Assembly: GCA_946811695.1 (NCBI GenBank)
Contig: OX328131.1
Location: 12,929,141 to 12,993,140, forward strand
Source of the DNA: Gonocerus acuteangulatus
Taxonomy: Eukaryota; Arthropoda; Insecta; Hemiptera; Coreidae
DNA length: 64,000 bases
Reading direction: 5' to 3'
Position 1 is the stretch's first letter; each line of letters opens with the position of its first letter. Both the position numbers and the translations under genes were made by a program. This document shows, piece by piece, positions 21,532-31,734 of this stretch. The notes under the pieces were generated by a model, which did no database searches, was not told the origin of the DNA, and saw only the letters and a program-made list of their open reading frames with translations.

Positions 21532-21625
21532 GGTACAAACTATTGATGGAACAGCAAGAAGGGGAGAAGACTATTTACCAATAAATGAAGTAATAACGTT
21601 TGAAGAAGGACAGAGAGAAAAACAG
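21532..21625 (+). CDS. Calx: Na+/Ca2+ exchanger exon 7: CBD1
   Basis: Acceptor AATTGTTTTAG; donor AAACAG|GTTAAT. Reads VQTIDGTARRGEDYLPINEV then FEEGQREKQ, the TxDGTAxxGxDY Ca2+-site motif of Calx-beta domains. One base in, phase 0 out. Confidence 0.93.
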
Positions 21626-21754
21626 GTTAATAGTTAATTTGTTATAAACTTTATATATGAAATCATTTATCATTGAATGATTATAATGAGTACATTAATG
21701 TAACCTCTCAAAATTTCCTTAATTAAGCCCCACATAAAAATTAATTTATAATGA

Positions 21755-22031
21755 TATCTTTAAGACCTTCACTACAAAAGACAGTCAGAAACTCTTCATT
21801 TATACTGATGGGTCAAAATTCAATATCGTTGTGGGAGCAGCAGCTGTTATAGAAGAGCAGACACTAACTGTAAAACTACATTACAACTGCAGTACATTTA
21901 CTGCTGAGCTCTTCGGCATACTTTTTGGTTTTGAGAGTGTACCAACTTCGGACAGACAAGACATGGCATTATTACACTGCTTGACTGAACTCACTTCAGG
22001 CACTAAAGGGAAAATACCTTCTCATCCCTTG

Positions 22032-22071
<40 letters not shown>

Positions 22072-22170
22072 TGAATTGACAATAAAATGGACAGCATAAT
22101 ACGTAATGACTTGAAAATCCCATATAATATGTCTGAACTTCTTGCTGATAGACAGTATCTTAACTTATCT
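21755..22170 (+). pseudogene. Non-LTR retrotransposon RNase H relic
   Basis: Plus-strand reading FIYTDGSKFN, then VGAAAVIEEQTLTVKLHYNC and STFTAELFGIL, the D...E motifs of RNase H. After a frame change and a 30-nt A-run comes a C-terminal piece with IRNDLKIPYNMSELL. Inserted in exchanger intron 7. Confidence 0.7.
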
Positions 22171-22254
22171 ACAAAGTACAAGATTATACGATCTCACACG
22201 AAGGTTCATATTCAATAAGGGCATATTCATTCAGACGTGATGTTAAACCTCATA

Positions 22255-23473
22255 CCGTATTTTGGGGTGAGTTCGGACAGGTAGTATGAGTTCGGACAAT
22301 AGTGAATGGCGCAGGAAATCACGTGACCTGGAGCAAACGTTTTCATTAGGGTCATAATTGGCATGACAAATACTATCGATATTGTATGTTTCCCATGTAG
22401 GTAAGGCGAAATCGCCCTGAGGACACTTTGAAGTGAGTAACAAATATTTTAATGTGAGTTGTAATTTCCATGATTTTCGAAATGCTAGAAACAAACGTCT
22501 GGGTAGAGGCTCTAGAAGTAATTAAACCCTAATTTTTCATATTTTATAGTAGGTTTACATGTTGGCTAATGATACATAAATAAATATATTAATTTATTTG
22601 ATTCAAAAGCTTTTTTTTCTTCGTTAAGTAAAAAACTCGCATACCATGGGGTGAGTTCGGACATGTATCAATTATACCCGCGTCCTTTTGGCTTAAAGGA
22701 AAACAGTATTTATTCCAAAGAGGCTTTGAAAAATTTGGTTGACGATGTCAAAACAAAGAAGAAGACTCTGAAAGAGGCAGCTTATCGATTTTGGTATTTC
22801 GATGTACAATGAAATACCTACATCGACTTTAAATGATAAAGTTAGAGGAATGCACACCAAAAAAAAGTGGCAGCCAAACAAAATTGAGTCAAGAAGAAAA
22901 AAAAAAAATATCAAAGGGAATTTAAGCTGCAGCTGAATGGGACTTTCCATTAACTCGATTGAGATATTCGCCAAATCGTAAAAACATATTTGGATGGTCA
23001 GAAAACAATTTGCAGGATTTTAAAGCAAGCTCAGACTGGAATGGTTTTAAGGCTTTATGAAAAGGAATCAGCCATAACGGAACGCCTTACACAAAGCATC
23101 AAAATGTGTAGAGCAGAAGTTGATAAGGAAAAAGTGAAAGAATATTTTGTTAGTCTAAAAAATATTATAGAAAATATTTCTCTTTAGAATATCGTCAATT
23201 ATGACCGAGCTCACTCCAACTATAGGTTAAGTTAAGATTTTTACAGAAATTAAAGGCTGTCCGAACTCACTCCACACATAGGGGTGAGTTCGGACACATT
23301 TTAGCTATAAGAAAAATTGAAAATTTTTGAGATATTCAAAAAACAAAATACACTATTCGATAGAGGAATGTTAAGGGTTCATAAATTAATTTTTCCAGAT
23401 TTTTACAAAAATTCTGTCTTTTTTAATTACGAGAAAACCTCGAAAATGTGTCCGAACTCACCCCAAATGACGG
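22255..23473 (+). mobile_element. Pogo/Tigger-like transposon relic
   Basis: Terminal repeats CCGTATTTTGGGGTGAGTTC (left) and the related CCGTCATTTGGGGTGAG (right, complement), each flanked by TA. GTGAGTTCGGACA also recurs inside. The interior has degraded reading frames: EALKNLVDDVKTKKKTLKEA resembling a psq-type helix-turn-helix, and DIRQIVKTYLDGQ with ITERLTQSIKMCRAEVDKEK, the CENP-B-like second DNA-binding part. The DDE catalytic domain is missing. Confidence 0.65.
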
Positions 23474-23510
23474 TAATATTTTTCATTTTATTGATACTTT
23501 AAATTAAAGG

Positions 23511-23721
23511 CCAGAGGCCCGGTGGCTGTGACTGTTAAGACGTGAGCACTTAACACTCTGTGCCAAGGGTCAGGGGTTCGATTCCCACTAGGGTTGGTGC
23601 CTTTTCTTTAGAAAAAAGAAAAGGCATCAGCCCTATCCTGGCTAGAAAAGGGAGTTGACCAATAGATAACCCGTCCTAAAATTCTGAGTTAATTATAATG
23701 GACGTTAAAATTTAAATGAAT
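23511..23721 (+). mobile_element. tRNA-derived SINE, family 2, full length
   Basis: Head has pol III box-like sequences (GGTGGCTGTGACTGTTAAG and GGTTCGATTCC). Body contains AAAGGCATCAGCCCTATCCT and GATAACCCGTCCTAAAATTC; tail is AT-rich. Possible 10-bp duplication AAATTAAAGG on both sides. Other copies: 34572-34727, 58197-58340. Confidence 0.8.
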
Positions 23722-23924
23722 AAATTAAAGGTGCTCATATAATACTATATATCAGTTCATCCATTATGTAATGTCGGTTTTTAATATTTTGTCTGTTTAT
23801 GCTCCCTCCTTTTCAATTTATTTTTGTTTACATTTTTCATTTATTATAACATCAAATACACTTTTATTTATCATGTTTTGATTGGTGAAACTTATTTATT
23901 CTGTGCTGAAATATCGTTTCAAAT

Positions 23925-24272
23925 GGATCTCCCAAGACACCACTTATCCCGTGTTATGCTTTGGTTATTCGGTTATGGAGAAAATGCTGCTTCAACTTAT
24001 CAAAAACATGTAGACATATAAGGCGAAAATGACATTAGTGAGCGATGAATGCTGCGGTGTTTTGAACGATTTCTTGCGGGAAACCGCTGTCTTGAAGATG
24101 AGTCTCGTACAGGTTGACCAACTCCTGCAGGCTACTGTAGAAGAAAATCCTGTTGTAACAGTCGAAGAGCTAGCAGAAAAACTTGAATCTACACATTCTA
24201 CAGTCCACCAACATTACTTATGGGATGACCTGAGACAACACAGTCCTGATTTCTTAGAAGGCTTATCTAAGT
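23925..24272 (+). pseudogene. Mariner-like transposase N-terminal relic
   Basis: In successive frames: YGENAASTYQKHVD, then GENDISER...CFERFLAGNRCLEDES, then VEENPVVTVEELAEKLESTH with STVHQHYL. These are the two helix-turn-helix regions of mariner transposase with stops and a frameshift. Different lineage from the relic at 3623. Confidence 0.65.
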
Positions 24273-24435
24273 GTGTTACGATATGAAGCTTATAAAAATA
24301 AATAATATCATTTATTCCAGTAATTTATCACTATCTACTCATAAAATATTATATATTTTGCAAAGTTGCAAGTGTGGAACTAGTCATAAAAACATTTGAG
24401 TGAAGAATTTTTCTAATTATTTTCTTTAATCTTAG

Positions 24436-24577
24436 GTGACTGTTGAGATTGTTAATGACAATAAGTGGGAACCAAATGAAGAATTCTTCCTGAGACTTAG
24501 TTTGCTTAGATTTGAAAACCAAAATGTTGAACTTGGCCGGCTCTCGATCATGGAAATAACAATAATCGACGATGAAA
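24436..24577 (+). CDS. Calx: Na+/Ca2+ exchanger exon 8: end of CBD1
   Basis: Acceptor TAATCTTAG; donor GAAA|GTAAGT. Reads VTVEIVNDNKWEPNEEFFLR and ends ITIIDDE, the acidic Ca2+-site cluster closing CBD1 (DDD in the best-known members, DDE here). Ends in phase 1. Confidence 0.93.
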
Positions 24578-24599
24578 GTAAGTCCTGAAATTAACTAGT

Positions 24600-25230
24600 A
24601 TTGTATTCTATTAATTATGTTTTTGTTACTGTATAATTTATTTATATAAATTTTAGCATCCTCTTATCATTAACAAAGAATTTAAGGACGGGTTATCTTT
24701 TCTAACCAGGATAGGGCTTCATTTTCTTAATATTTTTAGGGATGATCTACATGCTTCCTAACTGGTTACATTATGATTTTAAAACATGTTGATCTTTCTG
24801 ATGTTCTTTATTTCTGGTAACTAATAGAAGAATATATAATTTTACGCAAGGGCTCACAAAGAGAAAATGTAATATGTAAAAAAATAAAGTTCATGAATAA
24901 CCCAAATGATTACCAAGAGATAAATTACAATCTTTATTGAATTGAATATAACTTTATTTGTGTTTAACATAACTGCTTTACAGAGAAATTAAATGATTTT
25001 AACTATAATAAATGATAAATTCATTCATTGAGTATGATAGTAAATTATGTTAAAATCAATTGAATTCATTCAACAAATCTTGAGCAGATGAGACTCTGGT
25101 TTGCCAGTTTAGAAAAACCTCGAGCCTGAACTAAGTTTGGGAAAAACTGTCAAGTGGTCAAACAGCCTGAAACTCCTTAAACAAAATGTATTTATAGTGA
25201 TTATATAAACTATTGAAATTTGATTTTATT
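24600..25230. other. Exchanger intron 8, nothing specific
   Basis: AT-rich intron. A fragment resembling the SINE family 2 body (ACGGGTTATC...GGATAGGGCT) is at about 24685-24730; otherwise nothing recognised. Confidence 0.4.
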
Positions 25231-25237
25231 CACATAG

Positions 25238-25264
25238 GTGGTGAAAGAGTAAGGAGACGAGGAG
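25238..25264 (+). CDS. Calx: Na+/Ca2+ exchanger exon 9: optional 27-nt microexon
   Basis: Acceptor TTTTATTCACATAG ends at 25237; donor GGAG|GTAATT. 27 nt, phase 1 on both sides, so it can be included or skipped without a frame change. It would insert SGERVRRRG, strongly basic, exactly between CBD1 (IDDE) and CBD2 (PGIIMFE). The donor is only moderate. Transcript evidence is needed; I infer it from splice signals, phase and open frame. Confidence 0.5.
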
Positions 25265-25942
25265 GTAATTAGTTGAAATAAACAAATCCATTAACCTAGT
25301 TATTGCTGTCATCGCCCAGCACAATCACTTTTTTTTTTATTATTATCAAAAATTTGTACAATCAATAATAAAATTAGTTTTTGTACAGTTCATGCTTCAG
25401 TAGTACACTCAGAATTATTCACTTCAAGTGTTTTATATAGCACGTTTAGATAGATGGAAAAGTTCAATTGCTCATGCCCGGACATTTGAGGGAAATTTCG
25501 CTTTCACTCTCTCTTCTGCTAGACCATTTGAAAAGCTGAATGAACTCTTTTTAATATCTAATCTGAAATATTTACATATAACTTCATATGCAGCCAAATT
25601 TAAAAATAGGAAAAAGGCAATTAATAAAAGAAAAACTGAAATACCTAGATATTTTTTAATTTAATAAACGAGACGACAAAGAATGACTTATTTTATGAAA
25701 TGACAAATAATTATTTTGGAAAATTGACATTTTCCCTGTAGCTATCGATTTTAAACAGCTGATATACATTAAAAATGATTCATCTTGTTCATTTAAACAT
25801 GGCTCTGCCTGGGGAAGGTTCTTGGAGGAGAAGGCTGTAATTACATATTACACTGGTCCACATTAAATTTGCAGTTGTTCAAGGTTTTTAGGGCAATAGG
25901 AGAAATGACAATTATTTTAAATTTGTGAACAATCTAATTAAA

Positions 25943-26159
25943 AAGTATCAACAGTTGGATGGCAATATGTCCCAAAGAATTCATTTTTTTCGTTCTCATC
26001 TTGATTTTTTTCCTTCTAACTTCGGTGATGTAAGTGACAAAAATGGTGAACGATTCCAGCAAGATATCTTGACAATGGACAAGAGATAAAAGGGCCGATG
26101 GAATGAGTCAATGTTAGTGGACTACTGCTGGAGAAGTGATACCACAGAAAGCAATTACA
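25943..26159 (+). pseudogene. Transposon-type protein fragment of uncertain family
   Basis: Reads SQRIHFFRSHLDFFPSNFGD, VSDKNGERFQQDILTMDKR, stop, GRWNESMLVDYCW. This HLDFFP...ERFHQDI...DYCW pattern occurs in a repeated protein family scattered through insect genomes, which I recall but cannot name. One in-frame stop and no flanking parts. Confidence 0.5.
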
Positions 26160-27240
26160 ATAGACAAACAAAAACTAATAGAAATTCTTAATTAAACAGA
26201 TTTAAATATTTCAAAATTCCCAATAAAATTTTCAAAATAAGAGCTAATTAAAAAAATATATTTGTGTTTTTGTATTCAGTTGCAAAGCAGTATACAAATA
26301 TAGTATTCAATTGGAAGGCAAACAAAAAGTTAAATTTTAAAGACCAGTGTTATTTCAAGTGCTCCTTTATTTTTTCTTTTTTTTTTTGGTGAAATCAACC
26401 ACATGGGTCATGGTCACCGTTAAACGAGAAAAAACTTAATGGTTGGATTCTATTTGAATTGTATGAATTGAATTTATTGAAATATGCATTTATTATGGAT
26501 TAAGATAATTTGGAAGAAATAATAATTAGGATTTTATATTGACTAAGATTAACACTCTCGGCTGAGGCGAGGCAACCCCAGCTTCACAAGGCTACTCGTA
26601 TACTTTGTTACAAATACATATTTTGTGGGCAGGTCCGGAGAGGATCTATATCTTCCTAAATTAATGCATGATGTTTGTTATATTTTATTAAATAGTCCTG
26701 TTTCCTTCATAAAATTAATTAAATTAATTATTGCTGTTTTGGTATCACCCAATGTTTCATCTAAAGTTTCTGAAATATCGTGAGTTCTTCTTTCAAGTTC
26801 ATAATTTGAAAGAAAAACTCATGATATTTCAGGAACATTGGATGAAATATTGGGTGCTCCTGAAGAGGCATAAAACAATAGAAGAAACATGTAGAGCCAA
26901 ATGAAGGAGTCATGAAGAGAGTTGTGTCTTGATTGAAATTTGACCTTCTGCCACATATGAACATAAAACCTATCGTTGTAAATACAAAATTTACAAGAAT
27001 ACTTTTGCTTTTTTATATTTGTAATGAATAGTAGAACCAATTTTAGCCTTTCCAATTGTGTGTGTAGAATATATCCTGTACAGATCCCAGGTTTCGTTTG
27101 ACAACACATTTTTTTGTTATGTTTCCCTCTATATTTGTTTTTTTATTATTGAATAACATTGTATGGCCATTGCTGGGGGAGTGTTAGAAATAACTTCCAC
27201 TGAATAAGCGCACTAATTCTTTGTGTAAATAACTCTTGAG
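26160..27240. other. Exchanger intron 9, nothing specific
   Basis: AT-rich sequence; no coding exon or structured repeat recognised. Confidence 0.4.
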
Positions 27241-27253
27241 TGTTGTGTTTTAG

Positions 27254-27447
27254 ACCCCGGAATCATTATGTTTGAAAAGAGAGGAACCGTCGTAAAGGAG
27301 AGTGCTGGAAATGTGTCTATTGGTGTAATTAGATTCAAAGGTTCCGACGGAGACGTATCGATCAAATGGCGTACTATTGACAAATCTGCTATTTCTGGCC
27401 GAGACTATAAAGGAGGCAGTGGCGAGCTTAACTTCAAACATGCCGAG
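27254..27447 (+). CDS. Calx: Na+/Ca2+ exchanger exon 10: CBD2, first part
   Basis: Acceptor GTTGTGTTTTAG; donor GCCGAG|GTAAGA. Begins by completing Asp (after the microexon) or Asn (after exon 8), then PGIIMFEKRGTVVKE, KGSDGDVSIKWRTIDKSAI and GRDYKGGSGELNFKHAE, the second Calx-beta domain. In mammals the alternative-exon region of the gene falls in CBD2. Phase 0 out. Confidence 0.93.
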
Positions 27448-27611
27448 GTAAGATATTATTTTGTCATTAATTCAACAATTTTTAGTTCTTTATTCCAAAT
27501 TTGTACTGTTCCACATTTTTCTCATATATATAGTTACAAACTAATTAAAATTATAAAAATAGAAAGCAGCAATTTCAAAAGAAAACTTATCTTTACTTTT
27601 TTCCATAAGTT

Positions 27612-27615
<4 letters not shown>

Positions 27616-27677
<62 letters not shown>
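27616..27677. repeat. (TA)n microsatellite
   Basis: About 30 TA units in exchanger intron 10. Confidence 0.95.
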
Positions 27678-27678
<1 letters not shown>

Positions 27679-27699
27679 CGATAAATAACTAATAACGAC

Positions 27700-28450
27700 C
27701 AAACTATTAATTATTAAATTTATTATAATGAACTATAAAATTTTGCAATCACAAACTGAAACAGTAGGTCAGTACAGCTTCGTTTGCTGCTATTTATAGA
27801 AGAATTATTTTCTTGACAAACTACATTACACTACTGGAAAAAAAATTATAAAAGTGTTAGTGCTGAAAATTGCAAAAAACTACACATTTTGAATTATCAT
27901 ATGAAAAAAAAACAAAAAAAAAAACAGTCTCGCCTTTTTGGCTATCATCAATTATTTGTCTACAGAAAGTTAACTTTTTTTTTCTCTCTTTAAAAAAAAA
28001 ACACCTTTGTTTCAAAGGCCATATTTTTTTAAATTACATTAATCTACATCAAATAAGTGCATAAATAGTATCTACATATCCCTAATTGTTGTATCCATAC
28101 TATCAGGATAAAATACATTAAAAACTGATTGATTGCACTGCACAAATACACTCGGGATGTTGAAATTAGACTGAGGAGCTTCTTGCATAGTTTCCCAAAC
28201 TTTCAGTGCCCCTAACTTTCCAGTAACTGAAGGTAATTAAATAATACTGTGAATTCGCGTTATCTAAAGTATCTCTAGTAATATAATCGAGTTAGTTTTA
28301 TGATCTGTTTACTTGAGTTTTGTCCATCTAGTTATGGGAATCGGTCCTCTGTGCATTGGCATTGCGGTATAACCGTTTGTTACATAGTTTAAAGCTAATG
28401 TGATTTTTATAATATGCTTTCTTTTGCTAAACTTGTTTGTTGAATTCCTT
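27700..28450. other. Exchanger intron 10, nothing specific
   Basis: AT-rich with several A- and T-runs; no element recognised. Confidence 0.4.
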
Positions 28451-28456
28451 TTTCAG

Positions 28457-28601
28457 ACACGAAGGATCCTTGAAATTCCAATAATTAACGATCTAGACCC
28501 TGAAAAAGATGAACATTTTGAAATTGAAATATTTGACCCGACTGGAGGAGCCCGTCTTGGTGCTATCAATAGAATTGCTATCACTATTACTAACGATGAT
28601 G
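28457..28601 (+). CDS. Calx: Na+/Ca2+ exchanger exon 11: CBD2, second part
   Basis: Acceptor TTCCTTTTTCAG; donor GATG|GTGAGT. Reads TRRILEIPIINDLDPEKDEH, FEIEIFDPTGGARLG and ITITNDDG, the closing strands of the Calx-beta fold. Phase 0 in, phase 1 out. Confidence 0.93.
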
Positions 28602-28714
28602 GTGAGTTTTGTATTGTTTATATTGTATTATATATTATGTCCAGAACCACAATTTATTGAATAAGTGGGCAAGAGGCAGAAGCTCAATTAAATATCATAA
28701 TTTACCTTACTCTT

Positions 28715-28860
28715 TTAGCGTCTTTCCTCCCTCCTTCCAGAGGGAGGAAGCCCACTTCTGAGATTGCCCTTATGATGCAATTTGGAAGTGCTGACTAGAA
28801 AATTTCACGTTTCGGATCCCATATATCACAAAAATAATGGTGGTTCAAATATCTATATTT
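28715..28860 (+). repeat. Family A 5'-end fragment
   Basis: TTTTAGCGTCTTTCCTCCCT opens a hairpin like that of family A, followed by the diverged phrases GGAAGTGCTGACTAGAAAAT and TAATGGTGGTTCAAATAT. The last phrase is duplicated as an inverted copy. The rest of the element is absent. Confidence 0.5.
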
Positions 28861-29440
28861 GAACCATCATTATTCCAATAAACATAAAATCTATCAAAAA
28901 TAATCCATGCAGCTGAATTTTTCTTGGTGGATATGTGTAAATTTTCATAATTTTACGTATCAAGACCTTGAAAGAGAAAGGGTGTATCACAAAATCCGGA
29001 TGTTTGAAAATCGAAGTCAAAGTTCTGAAAATGCTTCTGGATAGTAAGGGCTTATGTTTACTCTATGGAATGCTGATTCATAAATCTGATTGGAAAAGTA
29101 TGCAATGTAAATTCAATGTTTTAATTTTAATTTATACAAGTGAACAAAATGCTAAGAGGGGAGTTTCAGACCCGGGATTCACCCTTGCACATCTAGGAAA
29201 ATAAGACATTCAATTTTTCATAGATGATGGTGCTATTTACTGTCACTTGAAACTGTGAGAGAAGTAAAGGTGAACCAGAGAAACGAGGCGAAGCATCGTG
29301 ATACCTATACCTTTCTGACTCAGAAAAGAAAATAATAAAAAAGTTGATTTTTCAAATTCGTGCTTTCTCTTCCAAGGTCCCTCCTATATGTGCCGCAACT
29401 ATTTTTGTAAACTCCATTATTATATGTTCTTTACTTAATG
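28861..29440. other. Exchanger intron 11, nothing specific
   Basis: No gene or clear repeat recognised; short open frames lack protein features. Confidence 0.4.
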
Positions 29441-29447
29441 TTTTCAG

Positions 29448-29626
29448 ATTTCTATACAATGATGGACAGGCTGATGATAATGACAAACGTGAACATTGAC
29501 GCAATTCGTATTCATAGTGAAAGCTGGGCGCAGCAAATTAAGGAAGCCATGCTTGTTAAGGGAGGAGATGTTAAAAATGCTACATGTTCTGACTACTTTT
29601 TGCATTTCCTTTCATTTTTCTGGAAG
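29448..29626 (+). CDS. Calx: Na+/Ca2+ exchanger exon 12: CBD2 to membrane linker
   Basis: Acceptor AATGTTTTCAG; donor TGGAAG|GTAAGA. Reads DFYTMMDRLMIMTNVNIDAI, ESWAQQIKEAMLV, GGDVKNATCSDYFLHFLSFF then WK. Matches the family segment NLAxxVGTNSWxxQFxxAxxV...DYVMHFLTxFWK, returning the chain to the membrane. Phase 0 out. Confidence 0.93.
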
Positions 29627-29699
29627 GTAAGAAATTTACAAGGTTCAACATATATATTTTATCAATTTTTACCCCAATTTTCTAAATTACTTATACATT

Positions 29700-30040
29700 T
29701 ATTTGCTATTGAGATTTAAGCATTTCATTAGGTCTGCTAAGAGGGTCCATCTTCATTGAATATGGACAGAGTAAACCCTTATAAAAGGGCAACCCACACG
29801 ACCTTAGATAGCGGAGCCACGAGGGTGGAGCGGAGCCCGTTTCACCCTCATGGTTCCACAGGACGGCATTAAAATAGCTGAGCCTCCACTGCCGATCTTT
29901 TCTCATTTCTTCTAATACGCTTTCGGTATTTCTTTCTTTAAAACGTTTTCCTTGCTATTTTATTATTCAGGGTTTTGTACCAGTCAGCAGCAGGCTTAAA
30001 AACTTTTTTTTTTGTTTTTGTTTTTATTATTTTATTTTTT
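29700..30040. other. Exchanger intron 12, GC-richer insert not identified
   Basis: 29730-29900 has higher GC than its surroundings (GAGCCACGAGGGTGGAGCGG), suggesting a repeat, but no family recognised. Confidence 0.3.
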
Positions 30041-30440
30041 TAAATGTTGGTGGTACTTCTTTTTAAAAATAATATCAAGTCAAATATCTCGGTGTCGGTA
30101 TAGTATCCACAAAACATGATCTCTATGTACGCGTAAACTGGTATATCACAAATAAGGCACTTCAGAGGGGCACCAACTATGCAAAGGGACCGGGTAGCAG
30201 AGGGAAATCCCCATACAATAGGCTCAAACTGCATTTTAATTTGACTCTAGCAGATACAAGAGAGACTAAAGCTTAAAAAATGTACTGCTAGATATCGCAA
30301 AAAGCTGTCACAGCGGTGGCTTTCAGTCCCGAAACGAAGAAATAGCCTTGGCAAAAAAGTGGCTATCAGTCCATGGACATGCAAAACACTTGTCAAAAAA
30401 GTAGCTATCAGTTTCGAATGGATTAATACTGTAGCGGTGG
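30040..30440. repeat. Dispersed repeat D, copy 1
   Basis: Shares ordered phrases with 58375-58985: GATCTCTATGTAC, AATAAGGC-CTTCAGA, CAATAGGCTCAAACTG, GTGGCTTTCAGTCCCGAAAC, AAGTGGCTATCAGT. Contains short internal direct repeats of the last phrase. Noncoding. Confidence 0.6.
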
Positions 30441-30759
30441 TAATAAAAATTTTCTAAACAGAAGTAATAAAAACGAAAAAAAATTGTTATACCTATAGAC
30501 AAATGGTTGATATGTGTTACAATTAGTGATTAAATTATAGGTAAATGGATACCGATTAAAACATAGAGTATGGATTACATAAAAATAGGTACTGGGTGAA
30601 TAAATACAACCTGATAGGTAACCTACTAATTAGAAGAGGGAGAACTGATCCTTATATTTCTATATTCCTTCAGAAAGGGCTAAAAATATATGTTAATTAA
30701 AATATTAAAAATTGTTGCTACTTTATGTAAATTGTTTACATTTATGTTCTTTTTTACAG

Positions 30760-30910
30760 GTATTGTTTTCATTAATACCTCCTCCTCAAATTCTCAGCGG
30801 TTGGCTTTGTTTTGTCATATCACTCATCGGTATCGGCATAATGACAGCAATCATTGGTGATTTGGCCACCATATTTGGATGTTTGGTTGGACTTGAAGAT
30901 ACAATGACTG
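30760..30910 (+). CDS. Calx: Na+/Ca2+ exchanger exon 13: membrane helices before alpha-2
   Basis: Acceptor TTCTTTTTTACAG; donor ACTG|GTAAGT. Reads VLFSLIPPPQILSGWLCFVI, SLIGIGIMTAIIGDLATIFG, CLVGLEDTMT, the conserved PP...GDLAxxFGCxxGL segment. Ends in phase 1 with G, which combines with CA or CT of the two alternative exons to give Ala either way. Confidence 0.94.
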
Positions 30911-31344
30911 GTAAGTTGCCTCCTCGAATTGCGTACAAATTGTGTTTGTTTTTTAGTCCCTTTTTTGAAAAAGTAGTAAAGTGAAGACCAGAAAAAATAA
31001 TAATCATTCGTAGACAATTATTTTTGTGTCCTTTCCCTTTATGTAAAATCTTGTCTTTATATTTACGATATCTTTTAAGTTGATTACAATTTTGATGAAT
31101 GAAACTGAGGATTCGTCAATAAGTACTGGTTAGAGTCTCTCCTATATGCTGAAAATATGTCATATCTTAATCTAAACAAACAAAATAACTAATTTTTTAG
31201 ATAAGTTTAATCAGTAAAAAAAAAAATAAAAATAACAAATAATAATAAAAAATTAAAGTAAAATTAAAGATAGATTTAGTCAGGGTTTGGTTTTGAAATC
31301 TTAATACAACTACATTTTTTATAAGAAAAAGCATTTTATTTTTA

Positions 31345-31385
31345 TGAATGTTTCAGCTTGAAATTCAAGCCTTCATCTGGGCTGT
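31345..31385 (-). ncRNA. Degraded hammerhead-like motif
   Basis: Minus strand: CAGATGA (consensus CTGANGA with one change), stem GGCTTG/CAAGCT with loop AATTT, then GAAAC. It shares the flank TTTTACAGCCC and the stem with 20944-20982, so it is a diverged member of that family. Confidence 0.3.
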
Positions 31386-31691
31386 AAAACAAGGAGGGAA
31401 TTTTCTTGTAAAAAATGTAGTTTTATAAAGATACCAATACCAAACCCTGACAATATTTACCTTCGCATTCCCAACGGTCAATGGTCACTCAATTAAAATG
31501 AAACCCATTGAATAAGAAATTAATGGAATAGATGTTCTGAAAAAACAAAACAAAAAAACAAATAAATTTCTGAAAACATTACGCAGCATAATTTTGACTT
31601 GGATATTAACAGGTTAATGAGTTTTTATTGTTACGATTCATCATTACGTTATTCTGGAAGGCCGATGAAACTTCATTTCACACTTTAAACT

Positions 31692-31732
31692 TCCCTACAC
31701 GTTTCACACTTTTGTAGTGCCTCTTCAGGGCA
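31692..31732 (-). ncRNA. Hammerhead ribozyme-like motif
   Basis: Minus strand: CC, CTGAAGA, stem GCACT/AGTGT, GAA, ACGTGT (2-bp stem III, loop GT), an A, then GGG. All core boxes are present; stem I is only about 2 bp. Confidence 0.4.
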
Positions 31733-31734
31733 AT

